24,251 nt of DNA from a bacterium (GCA_029559475.1 JAKQBN010000011.1:1-24251), one strand, 5' to 3'; positions 8,028-15,933 are shown, counted from the first letter of the stretch. Numbers and translations: made by a program. Notes: generated by a model not told the origin, from the letters alone.

Positions 8028-9260
8028 ATGCCAAAATTCAGATACGTTGCAAAGGATTTTTCGGGTAAGACCGTAACCGGGGAGATAATGGCCGGAGGTC
8101 AGACAGATGTGGTCAACAAGCTTCAGACCCAGAACATGATCCCGATGAGCGTGACAGAGGTCAGCATGCAGCAGAAGGGCGGAGGATTTCAGGCCATCAA
8201 TGATAAGATAACAATGCTGACTACAAAAGTTACTCTGGCCGATAAAGTGTTCTTTACTAACCAGATGGTGACTTTTCTTAATGCCGGTGTCACACTGACC
8301 AAGAGTATCAAGAATATCGCTGATTCACAAAAGAACGTTGTAGTAAAAGCCGTATTAAATCAGCTATACGACGACATTAATGCCGGTTCAGATTTCTCGG
8401 CGGCTCTTGCAAAACATCCAAAAATATTCGATCAGATGTACATCAACATCGTAAAAGCCGGTGAAACTTCAGGTAACCTCGACAAAGCTCTTAAATCGCT
8501 TGCAGGCTATATGGAGAAAAGCCAGCAGATGCAGTCGGCTATCAAATCTGCGATGATGTACCCGAAATTCGTTGTTATCTTTACAGTTGTTATAGTTTTT
8601 GTTATCCTGTGGAAGATCATTCCTGTATTCCAGAGCCTTTTCTCATCATTCGGAGGAGAATTACCGGGACCTACGCAATTGCTGGTCGATGCTTCAGACG
8701 TAATTCAGAATCATTTCTTTCTAATCCTTTTAACGATCGGCGGTATCTGGTACGGTATAAAATATGCTTTTAAATTCAAGCAGGTTCGCGATAATTGGGA
8801 TAAGTTCGTTATAAGCGCTCCATTATTCGGCGAGATGGTAAGGCAGATCATAGCTGCAAGGGTAGCAAGCGTTCTCGCGCTTCTTCTCAGTTCAGGTACA
8901 TCAATGCTCGAATCTATAGAGATAGCCTCAAAGGTAGCAAATAACAGTGTTTATGAGGATGCTTTAAAAAAATCAGCTACGGACGTAAGTAATGGTATTG
9001 AACTGTCGGTCGCATTTAAAAAACAGAACAGGTTCGATGATGTCTTTATACAGCTTCTCGAAACAGGCGAGGAAACAGGTAAGATCGACGACCTGATGAA
9101 GAAGATAGCTGAGTATTATGACGGTGAGGTCGCCGTAAAAGTTAAAGGATTTTCATCATTAATGGAGCCTTTACTTATTGTCTTCATGGGTGTCGTGGTC
9201 GGAGGTATCGTGGTAGCTATATATCTGCCGATATTTACTATGGGTGAAGTTATTCAGTAA
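8028..9260 (+). CDS. pilC: Type IV pilus inner-membrane platform protein PilC
   Basis: A 410-residue integral membrane protein of the T2SSF/GspF family, the platform on which PilB and PilT act. Two homologous cytoplasmic domains carry the paired family signature: IVKAGETSGNLD (141-152) in the first and LLETGEETGKIDDLM (343-357) in the second. Three hydrophobic segments at about 181-200, 229-249 and 381-401 match the standard topology. The N-terminal 'FRYVAKDFSGKTVTGEI' (4-20) is typical of PilC/GspF. It follows pilB by 36 bp and precedes the DUF5683-like gene by 9 bp, so it is inside the operon. Nothing is unusual in length or motifs. Confidence 0.95.
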   Translation: MPKFRYVAKDFSGKTVTGEIMAGGQTDVVNKLQTQNMIPMSVTEVSMQQKGGGFQAINDKITMLTTKVTLADKVFFTNQMVTFLNAGVTLTKSIKNIADSQKNVVVKAVLNQLYDDINAGSDFSAALAKHPKIFDQMYINIVKAGETSGNLDKALKSLAGYMEKSQQMQSAIKSAMMYPKFVVIFTVVIVFVILWKIIPVFQSLFSSFGGELPGPTQLLVDASDVIQNHFFLILLTIGGIWYGIKYAFKFKQVRDNWDKFVISAPLFGEMVRQIIAARVASVLALLLSSGTSMLESIEIASKVANNSVYEDALKKSATDVSNGIELSVAFKKQNRFDDVFIQLLETGEETGKIDDLMKKIAEYYDGEVAVKVKGFSSLMEPLLIVFMGVVVGGIVVAIYLPIFTMGEVIQ

Positions 9261-9269
9261 GGATAAGAA

Positions 9270-9746
9270 GTGCGTAAATTCGGTATCGGAGTAATAATTT
9301 TCGGATTATTATTCTTTACATTGAATGCAGAAACCGGGGAACCGAACCATAAAGTTCCCCTTTTTCTTTCTTTTATCTGCCCCGGTGGCGGTCAGATATA
9401 TAACGGCCGGTATTTAAAAGCCGGAATATATGCTGCAATTGAAGGCGCGCTTATTTACGGTGCGATCAGACAGAATGAAAGGCTTAACGATGCAAAAGAC
9501 AAGTTGGATTATTACAAAGAGACCGGCGATTTTAATATGATCAACGAATATGAATTTTATGTAGATACATATACAGGTGAACGCAACAATTTCATATGGA
9601 TGAGTGTTGGAGCAGTTTTTTTATCGGCCGGAGATGCCTATGTTGATTCGCATTTTAAATCTTTTAAAAGGGATTTGTTTAAAGATGGTGATAAACTTGA
9701 GTTAATACCGTCAGTAAACAAGCTCACTTTAACTTATGAATGGTAA
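9270..9746 (+). CDS. Small DUF5683-like membrane protein
   Basis: A 158-residue protein starting with GTG; AAGGA (9259-9263) lies 6 bases before it, supporting this start. It has a signal-peptide-like N-terminus (residues 4-20), then a hydrophobic region with 'LSFICPGGGQIYNGRYLKAG' (33-52). This Pro-Gly-Gly-Gly-Gln-x-Tyr-Asn signature is typical of DUF5683/TM2-like small membrane proteins found widely in FCB bacteria. A second hydrophobic segment (53-66) and a third near 110-125 follow, with a charged Lys/Asp/Tyr-rich hairpin between them. No enzyme motif is visible. It lies 9 bp after pilC and 24 bp before iorAB, so it joins the pilus and oxidoreductase parts of the operon. A role in envelope or pilus function is possible by position only. 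Confidence 0.62.
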   Translation: MRKFGIGVIIFGLLFFTLNAETGEPNHKVPLFLSFICPGGGQIYNGRYLKAGIYAAIEGALIYGAIRQNERLNDAKDKLDYYKETGDFNMINEYEFYVDTYTGERNNFIWMSVGAVFLSAGDAYVDSHFKSFKRDLFKDGDKLELIPSVNKLTLTYEW

Positions 9747-9770
9747 TTTTATAAATAAATCGGAGTTAAA

Positions 9771-12281
9771 ATGTCCGCTTTTGAAAATATCATAAACTCA
9801 GAGAAAGGAACGAAGCTGATTGCTCAGGGAAATGAGGCCTTTGCGCTGGGAGTAATTCATGCAGGTTATCACGCCGCAGACGGATATCCCGGTACGCCGA
9901 GTACGGAAGTTATCGATAAATATCTGAGCAAAGTGCAGGATAAGATCAATGTCGGCTGGTCCGTTAACGAAGCGGTCGCAGTAGCGGTCGGTATCGGACA
10001 TTCTATCGCGGGATTCGATACAGTGGTAACGATGAAAACACCCGGAGCTTTTCAGGCCGGCGATCCAATCACGACATCGGCTTTCTATACCGCGGAAGCT
10101 GGTGCATTCGTGCTTTATGTAGCTACAGATTATGTTCCTTCAAGCACTCAGCATGTTATTGATCTGAAGTACTTCTTCGCTTCAGCAAGAATTCCCGTGC
10201 TTGAACCGAGAGATCATCAGGAAATGTACGATATTGCTTTTACTGCTGCTGATATCAGCAGGAATTTCAGGACACCGGTGGTGATCTTAGCTTCAGGAAT
10301 TCTTGCTCACTCCGAGGGGCTTATTCAGACAAAGGAACCGAGGAAAATAGTTCCGAAGGAACTGAAATCCGATATGAAGTCATGGATCATCATGCCGGGT
10401 GTTGCGAGGAGAAATTACGATGAAGCTACTCAGAAAAGGATACCGGCGGTTCAGGAGTATTTTGAAAGATCGCAGCTCGTCAGCGAGACCATTTCAGCTG
10501 AGAGCGAGATCGGGATCATAGTCAGCGGAGAAACGACTATAATTCTTAAAGAAGTACTTGGACAGCTGGGAATAAAACCTTCCTTTATGACGCTGTCAAC
10601 GCTATACCCGGTGCCTGAAAAGAGTATTCTGGATTTCGCGAAGAAGATCAAAGGAAAAATTTTTATTTATGAGGACGGCGACAGGTTTCTGGAAGAAAAA
10701 GTCCGGCTTTTAGGCATAAATGTAATTGGAAAAGAGAAAAATTCAGTTATTACGAACTGGACGCCTGAACTTCTTATGAGCGATCTGTGCAGAAAGCTCG
10801 GAATGAAATGCGATTTCACGCCAAAAAAAATCGAAGCTGAACCTTTAAAAAGGCCGCCTTCGATCTGTCCGGGATGTCCGTATAAAGCATTCGGACTTAC
10901 AGTCAACAAATTCAAACAATCAGGAAAAATATACGCGTCTTTCGGGGATATAGGCTGCTCAACTCTTTTATATTTCATGAACGCGCTCGACACCGTGCTC
11001 TGCATGGGAGCAGGCGATTCAGTCAGACAGGGATTTGTCCTTTCAAGACCGGAATATGCGCATAAAACTATAAGCATAATCGGAGATTCATGCGAATGTC
11101 ATTCGGGACTAGACGCAACAAGGAACGCGGTATTCAGGAACACTCCGGGCGTGAAGGTCGTTCTCGACAACAGGATCACCGCGATGACGGGCGGGCAGCC
11201 TGCGCCGAGTTCGGAATTTAATCTGGCCGGAGTTCAGAACAGATTCAATCTTGTCAAGGCTCTTGAGGCTGAGCAGGCGAAAGTTGTAGTAGCGAGATCA
11301 TACGACATTAAGCAGGTCGAGAAAGTATTAGCTCAGGCTCTTGCCGATGCAGAAAACGGCGAATTTACCACGCTGGTTCTTGAAGGGCCGTGCATACATC
11401 AGGTGGAGAACAAGGCTAAAGTCAGAAAAGTTCAATTCAACAGAGAAAAATGCAGACGCTGCGGTAAGTGCAATATGTGTCAGGGGATCGAGTTCGACGA
11501 GGATAAATGGCCTCATTTTACTCAGCTCTGCACTAACTGCGCAGGTCATGATCAGGTTTGTAAACAAATCTGCCCTTTCGGTGCTATTGAATTCATCACC
11601 GAAGAAACCAAGATACAGGCACCATCTCTGCCGGAAGTCGGAAAATACGAAGAAATTAAGATCGACCCTAAATCGCTTCCATCGTCGCTCAGAGTGGCTG
11701 TAAGAGGCATAGGCGGACAGGGAAACCTTTTCTTCGGAAAAGTGCTTGCAGAAATATCACTCAATACTCCTTACGGAGATACTCATATAGTTAAGGGCGA
11801 TACTCACGGAATGGCACAGCTCGGCGGTCCGGTTATTTCAACATTCGCCTGCGGTGCAGTTCATTCACCGACTCTACTTCCGGGCACAGTTGATGTCATA
11901 GTGGTCATGGAAAGATCGGAAATATTAAGAGAAGGGTTCCTCGATCTGTTAAAAGACGGCGGAACAATAATTCTGAACAGCTACAAAGCGCTGCCTCCGA
12001 GAACAAGCATTCACGATTATCCGAAAGATGAAGTTATAGATAAAATGCTCGACGGATATAAAGTTATAAGGATAGATGCGGAAAAGATAGCTAAGAACTT
12101 CGGGGACGAACAGGGAAAGACGGCAAATGTCATCGTTCTCGGCCTTTTATCAACTATCGAACCGTTCAATAAAATACCTGAAGGCATCTGGATAGGCGCA
12201 TTAAAGAAATTATCACCGAATGAAAACATATTTAAAGCTAACATTACAGCATTCAACGGAGGAAGGAACCATGATAAATAA
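9771..12281 (+). CDS. iorAB: Single-chain indolepyruvate:ferredoxin oxidoreductase (IorA-IorB fusion)
   Basis: Oxidatively decarboxylates aryl-2-oxoacids (indolepyruvate, phenylpyruvate, 4-hydroxyphenylpyruvate) to aryl-acetyl-CoA, reducing ferredoxin; cytoplasmic and typical of anaerobes. The 836 residues comprise: pyrimidine-binding domain (about 15-180, 'DGYPGTPSTEV'), a transketolase-C-like domain (245-345), the linker 'PPSICPGCPYKAF' (362-374), the TPP domain with GDS (438-440) and DNRITAMTGGQPAP (466-479), a Cys-rich Fe-S segment (561-601), and an IorB/gamma-type domain (640-836) opening with RGIGGQGNLFFGKV and containing THGMAQLGG. IorA (about 600 aa) and IorB (about 200 aa) are usually separate. 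The Fe-S cysteines are C561-x2-C564-x2-C567-x2-C570 and C587-x2-C590-x6-C597-x3-C601-P. This differs from the standard CxxCxxC...CP ferredoxin pattern. The end overlaps acd by 11 bp, so translation is probably coupled. Confidence 0.9.
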   Translation: MSAFENIINSEKGTKLIAQGNEAFALGVIHAGYHAADGYPGTPSTEVIDKYLSKVQDKINVGWSVNEAVAVAVGIGHSIAGFDTVVTMKTPGAFQAGDPITTSAFYTAEAGAFVLYVATDYVPSSTQHVIDLKYFFASARIPVLEPRDHQEMYDIAFTAADISRNFRTPVVILASGILAHSEGLIQTKEPRKIVPKELKSDMKSWIIMPGVARRNYDEATQKRIPAVQEYFERSQLVSETISAESEIGIIVSGETTIILKEVLGQLGIKPSFMTLSTLYPVPEKSILDFAKKIKGKIFIYEDGDRFLEEKVRLLGINVIGKEKNSVITNWTPELLMSDLCRKLGMKCDFTPKKIEAEPLKRPPSICPGCPYKAFGLTVNKFKQSGKIYASFGDIGCSTLLYFMNALDTVLCMGAGDSVRQGFVLSRPEYAHKTISIIGDSCECHSGLDATRNAVFRNTPGVKVVLDNRITAMTGGQPAPSSEFNLAGVQNRFNLVKALEAEQAKVVVARSYDIKQVEKVLAQALADAENGEFTTLVLEGPCIHQVENKAKVRKVQFNREKCRRCGKCNMCQGIEFDEDKWPHFTQLCTNCAGHDQVCKQICPFGAIEFITEETKIQAPSLPEVGKYEEIKIDPKSLPSSLRVAVRGIGGQGNLFFGKVLAEISLNTPYGDTHIVKGDTHGMAQLGGPVISTFACGAVHSPTLLPGTVDVIVVMERSEILREGFLDLLKDGGTIILNSYKALPPRTSIHDYPKDEVIDKMLDGYKVIRIDAEKIAKNFGDEQGKTANVIVLGLLSTIEPFNKIPEGIWIGALKKLSPNENIFKANITAFNGGRNHDK

Positions 12282-14322
12282 AGAACTCGTTAACCCGAAA
12301 TCTATAGTCGTAATCGGTGCGTCTGAAAATATAAAAAAACCGGGCGGAAAAGTACTGTACAACATCCTTCTCGGCGATTATAAAGGAAAACTTTACGCGA
12401 TCAATCCTAAAGAGGAGAAAGTTCAGGGCGTAAAGTGCGTAAAACCCGAAGATCTGCCGTCTGTCGAATTAGCGATCATCTCCGTAGCGGTTGATCATGT
12501 AAAAGGTTATGTTGAATATCTGGCTAAAGAAAAGAAAACAAAGGCGTTTATAATTTTGTCGGCAGGTTTCGGCGAGATGGGCGAAGAGGGTAAAAAACTC
12601 GAAAAAGAAATAGTTGCGATCGTTAATAAATACAAAGCTTCTTTGATCGGGCCGAACTGTATCGGTGTATTGACCACACATTATAACGGGATATTCGCAG
12701 GACCGATCCCCAAGCTGGATCCGGCAGGATGCGATTTCGTTTCAGGTTCAGGCGCGACAGCCGTGTTCATTATAGAGAACGGTATCACACTCGGATTATC
12801 ATTTGCGAGCCTTTATTCAGTCGGGAACAGCGCTCAGATAGGCGTCGAGGAAGTGTTAAAATACTGGGATGAGACATATGACCCTAAAACAAGTTCTAAG
12901 GTCAAGCTGGTTTATATGGAAAATATAAATAAACCGGATATGTTTTTAAAACACGCTTCTTCATTAATTAATAAGGGATGCAGGATCGCTGCCATAAAGG
13001 CAGGGAGCTCGGACGCGGGATCGAGAGCGGCATCATCCCATACCGGCGCTCTGGCTACACCCGACAAAGCTATTGATTCTCTTTTCAAAAAAGCCGGGGT
13101 TGTCAGATGCTACGGCAGACTCGATCTGATTTACACAGCTTCAGTACTCATGAACAAATATCTCAAAGGTAAAAATATAGCGATAATCACCCACGCGGGC
13201 GGCCCCGGCGTGATGCTTACAGACGCGCTTTCCAACGGCGGTCTCGAAGTGCCTCATATCGAAGGTAAACACGCAAAAGAACTTCTCGGAAAGCTTTTTC
13301 CGGGATCATCGGTTGCCAACCCGATAGATTTCCTCGCTACCGGATCGGCTGAACAGCTCGGGACGATAATTGATTATGTCAACGACAAATTTACAAATAT
13401 TGACGGAATGGCGGTTATTTTCGGAAAACCCGGACTAGGCGATATCTACGATGTGTGCAAGGTGATCGACGAGAAGATGAAAACTTCAAAAAAGCCGATT
13501 TATCCCCTACTTACATCCGCAGTAACTTCCGCTGAAGAGATAGAATATTTCAAATCTCTAGGCAGAATATATTTTTCCGATGAGGTCACGCTCGGAAGAG
13601 CTATAGTGAATGTAGCTAACACACCAAAACCATATACAAAATTCAAAGAAGTAAAAATAGACGATAAAAAAGTTAGAGCGATAATAAGCAAAGCTAAGGA
13701 CGGATATCTAAAACCGGAACAAGTCGCAGAGATGCTCGATGCGGCAGGAATACCGAGAGTTCCTGAGTTCGTCAGCAATAAAAAAGAGAAGATCGTCGCT
13801 AAAGCTAAAGAATTAGGCTTCCCGCTAGTGATGAAAGTGGTCGGCCCTGTGCATAAATCCGATGTCGGCGGTATAGCATTAAACCTCAAAACAGAAAAAG
13901 AGATCGAAAAGACTTTTGATAAAATGATGAAGATCAAAGATTCAAAGGGCGTCATGATCCAGCCGATGATCTCCGGAAAAGAGTTCTTCGCCGGTATAAA
14001 TCACGAAGGAAAGTTCGGTCATTCGATATTATGCGGTCTCGGCGGAATATTTATCGAGGTATTCAAAGATACTGCCAATAATCTCGCACCGTTCGGGCAG
14101 GATAAGGCACTCGAAATGATCAGATCGTTAAAAAGCTATAAGATCATTCAGGGCGTAAGAGGTCAGAAAGGAATAGACGAGAATAAATTCGCAGAAGTGA
14201 TCGCAAGACTTTCAAGCCTGACGCAAGCCGCTCCCGAAATCATGGAAATGGATATAAATCCGCTTCTCGGCAACGAGAAAGACCTTGTCGCCGTTGATGC
14301 CAGAATAAGAGTGAAGAAGTAA
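12271..14322 (+). CDS. Acyl-CoA synthetase (ADP-forming), fused alpha-beta
   Basis: Converts an acyl-CoA plus ADP and phosphate to the acid, CoA and ATP; with IorAB next to it, aryl-acetyl-CoA is the likely substrate. The 683 residues comprise: CoA-binding Rossmann domain (about 1-125, 'SIVVIGASEN'), ligase-CoA domain with GPNCIGVL (127-134) and the phospho-His loop SSHTGALAT (255-263, His 257), a third domain (about 300-455), and a C-terminal ATP-grasp domain (about 465-683). The ATP-grasp domain carries VHKSDVGGI (527-535) with the second conserved His 528. Both histidines of the known phosphate-relay mechanism are therefore present. Alpha and beta are fused, as in many bacterial members; in Pyrococcus they are separate. 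The start at 12271 follows GGAGGAAGG by 2-9 bases; an in-frame ATG at 12220 has no such site and lies inside iorAB. A terminator follows. Confidence 0.9.
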   Translation: MINKELVNPKSIVVIGASENIKKPGGKVLYNILLGDYKGKLYAINPKEEKVQGVKCVKPEDLPSVELAIISVAVDHVKGYVEYLAKEKKTKAFIILSAGFGEMGEEGKKLEKEIVAIVNKYKASLIGPNCIGVLTTHYNGIFAGPIPKLDPAGCDFVSGSGATAVFIIENGITLGLSFASLYSVGNSAQIGVEEVLKYWDETYDPKTSSKVKLVYMENINKPDMFLKHASSLINKGCRIAAIKAGSSDAGSRAASSHTGALATPDKAIDSLFKKAGVVRCYGRLDLIYTASVLMNKYLKGKNIAIITHAGGPGVMLTDALSNGGLEVPHIEGKHAKELLGKLFPGSSVANPIDFLATGSAEQLGTIIDYVNDKFTNIDGMAVIFGKPGLGDIYDVCKVIDEKMKTSKKPIYPLLTSAVTSAEEIEYFKSLGRIYFSDEVTLGRAIVNVANTPKPYTKFKEVKIDDKKVRAIISKAKDGYLKPEQVAEMLDAAGIPRVPEFVSNKKEKIVAKAKELGFPLVMKVVGPVHKSDVGGIALNLKTEKEIEKTFDKMMKIKDSKGVMIQPMISGKEFFAGINHEGKFGHSILCGLGGIFIEVFKDTANNLAPFGQDKALEMIRSLKSYKIIQGVRGQKGIDENKFAEVIARLSSLTQAAPEIMEMDINPLLGNEKDLVAVDARIRVKK

Positions 14323-14328
14323 AAAGTT

Positions 14329-14365
14329 CATATAAACACTAAGCCCCTGATTGACAGGGGCTTAA
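14329..14365 (+). repeat. Direct repeat copy A flanking the toxin-antitoxin island
   Basis: A 37-bp sequence matching 16524-16560 at 36 positions (the one difference is in the hairpin loop, G here and T there). The identity starts 11 bases before the hairpin (CATATAAACAC) and ends right after it. The bracketed 2.16 kb holds three antitoxin genes, two toxin genes and one secreted-protein gene. Confidence 0.9.
14340..14364 (+). terminator. Terminator of the pil-ior-acd unit
   Basis: A 10-bp perfect stem TAAGCCCCTG / CAGGGGCTTA around loop ATTGA, followed by ACTTATTTTAATT. It begins 18 bp after the acd stop. It is part of a 37-bp sequence repeated at 16524-16560. The U-tract is imperfect but the stem is strong. 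Confidence 0.82.
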
Positions 14366-14399
14366 CTTATTTTAATTATTAAGAAAAGCTGTTTTAATT

Positions 14400-14428
14400 T
14401 TGTTACAGATTAAATAATTTCGTATATT
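14400..14428 (+). promoter_or_regulatory. Predicted promoter of the Unstab_antitox/RelE-ParE pair
   Basis: TTGTTA (14400-14405), 17-bp spacer, TATATT (14423-14428), 26 bp before the antitoxin ATG. The -10 matches 5 of 6. Confidence 0.5.
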
Positions 14429-14454
14429 ACTTATAGGAAATAAAGAGGTTATTT

Positions 14455-14667
14455 ATGATTACTGAAGAATTGAAACAAGAGACTTTGAAACTTAATCCAG
14501 TTGAGAAAGTAAAGCTGGTCGAGCTGATTCTTAAAAGCTTGGACGAGATAGATCCTGTAGTAGAAAATGCATGGGTTGCAGAATCAGAAGCCAGATACGG
14601 TGATTTTAAATCCGGCAAATTAGATTCGGTGTCTTTAAGTTCGGTCAGGAAAAGTTTAAATAAATGA
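14455..14667 (+). CDS. Antitoxin of a RelE/ParE-type module (addiction-module component, Unstab_antitox type)
   Basis: A 70-residue protein with the pattern of the 'putative addiction module component' antitoxins (Pfam Unstab_antitox). It has a helical N-terminus with LNPVEKVKLVELILKSLDE (14-32), then a Trp (residue 43 of 'AWVAESEARY') and the E-x-R-Y/G segment that precedes the toxin-wrapping tail. These proteins bind and neutralise a RelE/ParE-fold toxin and usually repress their own promoter. Its last codons overlap the toxin start by 4 bp (ATGA, 14664-14667), the classic coupled arrangement. AGAGG (14443-14447) is the ribosome-binding site, 7 bases before the ATG. It is the first gene of the repeat-bracketed island. 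Confidence 0.87.
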   Translation: MITEELKQETLKLNPVEKVKLVELILKSLDEIDPVVENAWVAESEARYGDFKSGKLDSVSLSSVRKSLNK

Positions 14668-14954
14668 AAATTGAATTTCTACGACCGGCAGCATTAGAAT
14701 TAATAGATGCTGTCGAATATTATAATGACCAGCTGCAGGGTTTGGGAGATCAGTTCTTTGTAGAGTTTGAAACAGGTATTGATCTTGTTAGAAAGTTTCC
14801 GAAGGCATGGCAGTTGATAGGTACGAACACAAGAAGGTTCATTATGAAAAGATTTCCTTATATGATATTATTTATTTATGAGAAAGACGGCATCATTATT
14901 ACTGCTGTAGCTCATCAGCACAGACATCCGGACTCTTATATGCGTGAGAAGTAG
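14664..14954 (+). CDS. RelE/ParE-family toxin
   Basis: A 96-residue protein with the RelE/ParE fold signature: basic N-terminal strand followed by the helix 'PAALELIDAVEYYNDQLQGLG' region (8-28), then a beta segment with 'FPKAWQLIGTNTRRFIMKRFPYMILFIYEKDGIIITAVAHQHR' features (45-87). The family's R-R-x-x-x-x-x-F-P-Y and late A-V-x-H-x-x-R motifs are visible; the C-terminal 'HRHPDSYMREK' is the usual ending. ParE members poison gyrase and RelE members cleave mRNA on the ribosome; the sequence alone does not decide which. It is translated in coupling with the antitoxin before it (ATGA overlap). A ParD-like gene starts 32 bp after its stop. Confidence 0.87.
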   Translation: MKIEFLRPAALELIDAVEYYNDQLQGLGDQFFVEFETGIDLVRKFPKAWQLIGTNTRRFIMKRFPYMILFIYEKDGIIITAVAHQHRHPDSYMREK

Positions 14955-14985
14955 TAATTTCATAAAACATTTCAGAGGAGGTGCA

Positions 14986-15156
14986 ATGCCTAAAGCAATA
15001 AAAATATCTGATAAACTTTCTGTTGAAGCAAAGATCAGTAAATGTGCCGAAGAAAATCCAGAACTGACTTGCGAGCTGATAAATGAAATACTGCTCGGAT
15101 TAGAGGAGCTCGATAACGGCGATAGAACCGAATATGAGTTCGGAAAAGCTCTATGA
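14986..15156 (+). CDS. ParD-like antitoxin without an adjacent toxin
   Basis: A 56-residue protein opening with 'MPKAIKISDKLSVEAKISK', which closely follows the start of the ParD-like antitoxin family (Pfam ParD_like, 'xKAxKISDELxxEA'), a ribbon-helix-helix type DNA-binding fold. The second half is acidic and ends in 'EYEFGKAL', again like that family. The start at 14986 follows a strong GAGGAGG (14975-14981) by 4 bases; an in-frame ATG at 14944 inside the toxin gene lacks a site. Its stop overlaps the next start by 4 bp (ATGA, 15153-15156), so it is coupled to a gene that is not a toxin. It may bind the ParE-type toxin just upstream, or be a relic, or regulate the gene it is coupled to. None of these can be decided here. 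Confidence 0.62.
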   Translation: MPKAIKISDKLSVEAKISKCAEENPELTCELINEILLGLEELDNGDRTEYEFGKAL

Positions 15157-15860
15157 GATTCTGGATACTGCATTTCTTAGTTTTGATTATATTTTCCCCG
15201 TTATTTAGTCAGTTTAACGAAATACAAACTACAAAAATTGGGATTGAAGATTTACCTTTTGGTATTAAAGTTAAAGGTAAAATAGTCGAAATATTTAGAT
15301 GGGATGATAAAAATGGTACTAATTACTTTATATCATCTGCAATTGGTCCCCATAGGAAAAGATTTGAAGACCATGAAGATGAAGTATCAAAACAGATATT
15401 TGCAGAACAATATGTTATCAAAAATGACAGCCTTGAAATCTTATGGAATTTTGATCTGAAACTGACTTGTCAAATGAATTTAGAATTATTAATTATCCCA
15501 AATTCAGTTTGTATTACAGATTTGGACAAAAACGGTGTTACTGAAACAACATTCGTTTACAAAACTGCAAATAGAAGTGACGTTTCCCCAGCAGATATTG
15601 AATTAATAATGCATGAGAATAAAAACATATTTTCTTTAAAAGGTAAGACATTTATACGATGTTCAGAACATTTGATGGATATTGATTTTAATGACTACGA
15701 ATTAAGCCTTGAGAATATTACAGATACTTTAAAGCCGCCTTATTTATTAACAAAAGAATACGGCCGTTACATAAATGATGATGATTTCGCAAATTCACCC
15801 AACATATTTCTACAATTTGCAATTCATATATGGAAGAAACACATCGAAGAAAAATGTTAA
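15153..15860 (+). CDS. Secreted protein of probable M949_RS01915 type
   Basis: A 235-residue protein with a signal peptide (about 1-20, hydrophobic core WILHFLVLIIF, ending 'PLFSQ'). The body has 'GKIVEIFRWDDKNG' (42-55), 'DLDKNGVTETTFVYK' (123-137) and 'RSDVSPADIELIMHE' (141-155). These motifs fit my recollection of the M949_RS01915 family, which was named after a Riemerella gene linked to surface polysaccharide. The function is uncertain even there. D123-x-D125-x-N127-G-x-x-E131 resembles an EF-hand-like calcium loop. The gene is visibly AT-richer and uses more AAT, ATT and TTA codons than the pil and ior genes, suggesting separate origin. It is translationally coupled (4-bp overlap) to the ParD-like gene and ends 73 bp before vapB. 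Exported location is predicted from the signal peptide. Confidence 0.6.
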   Translation: MRFWILHFLVLIIFSPLFSQFNEIQTTKIGIEDLPFGIKVKGKIVEIFRWDDKNGTNYFISSAIGPHRKRFEDHEDEVSKQIFAEQYVIKNDSLEILWNFDLKLTCQMNLELLIIPNSVCITDLDKNGVTETTFVYKTANRSDVSPADIELIMHENKNIFSLKGKTFIRCSEHLMDIDFNDYELSLENITDTLKPPYLLTKEYGRYINDDDFANSPNIFLQFAIHIWKKHIEEKC

Positions 15861-15883
15861 GTAAATCAATGTCGTTTTAATCA

Positions 15884-15920
15884 TTGACTTAGTATGCATA
15901 AATCATTACATTAGTGCATA
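15884..15920 (+). promoter_or_regulatory. vapBC promoter with overlapping operator
   Basis: TTGACT (15884-15889), 17-bp spacer, TACATT (15907-15912). The inverted repeat TATGCA (15893-15898) / TGCATA (15915-15920) straddles the -10, where VapB-VapC complexes would be expected to repress. AGGAGG follows at 15922-15927, then the vapB ATG at 15934. Confidence 0.6.
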
Positions 15921-15933
15921 TAGGAGGTATAAA

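Noticed and set aside
10667-11077. A 136-codon open frame on the minus strand inside iorAB
   Set aside because: It lies fully opposite a well-supported gene, has no ribosome-binding site and its sequence shows no family pattern; it is a by-product of the codon use of iorAB.
12220-12270. Upstream in-frame ATG that would add 17 residues to the acyl-CoA synthetase
   Set aside because: No ribosome-binding site, and the added residues are out-of-frame iorAB sequence; ATG at 12271 has a strong GGAGGAAGG and starts directly at the CoA-binding domain.
13500-13955. A 151-codon open frame on the minus strand inside acd
   Set aside because: Opposite the ATP-grasp part of a clear gene, without a start site or recognisable motif.
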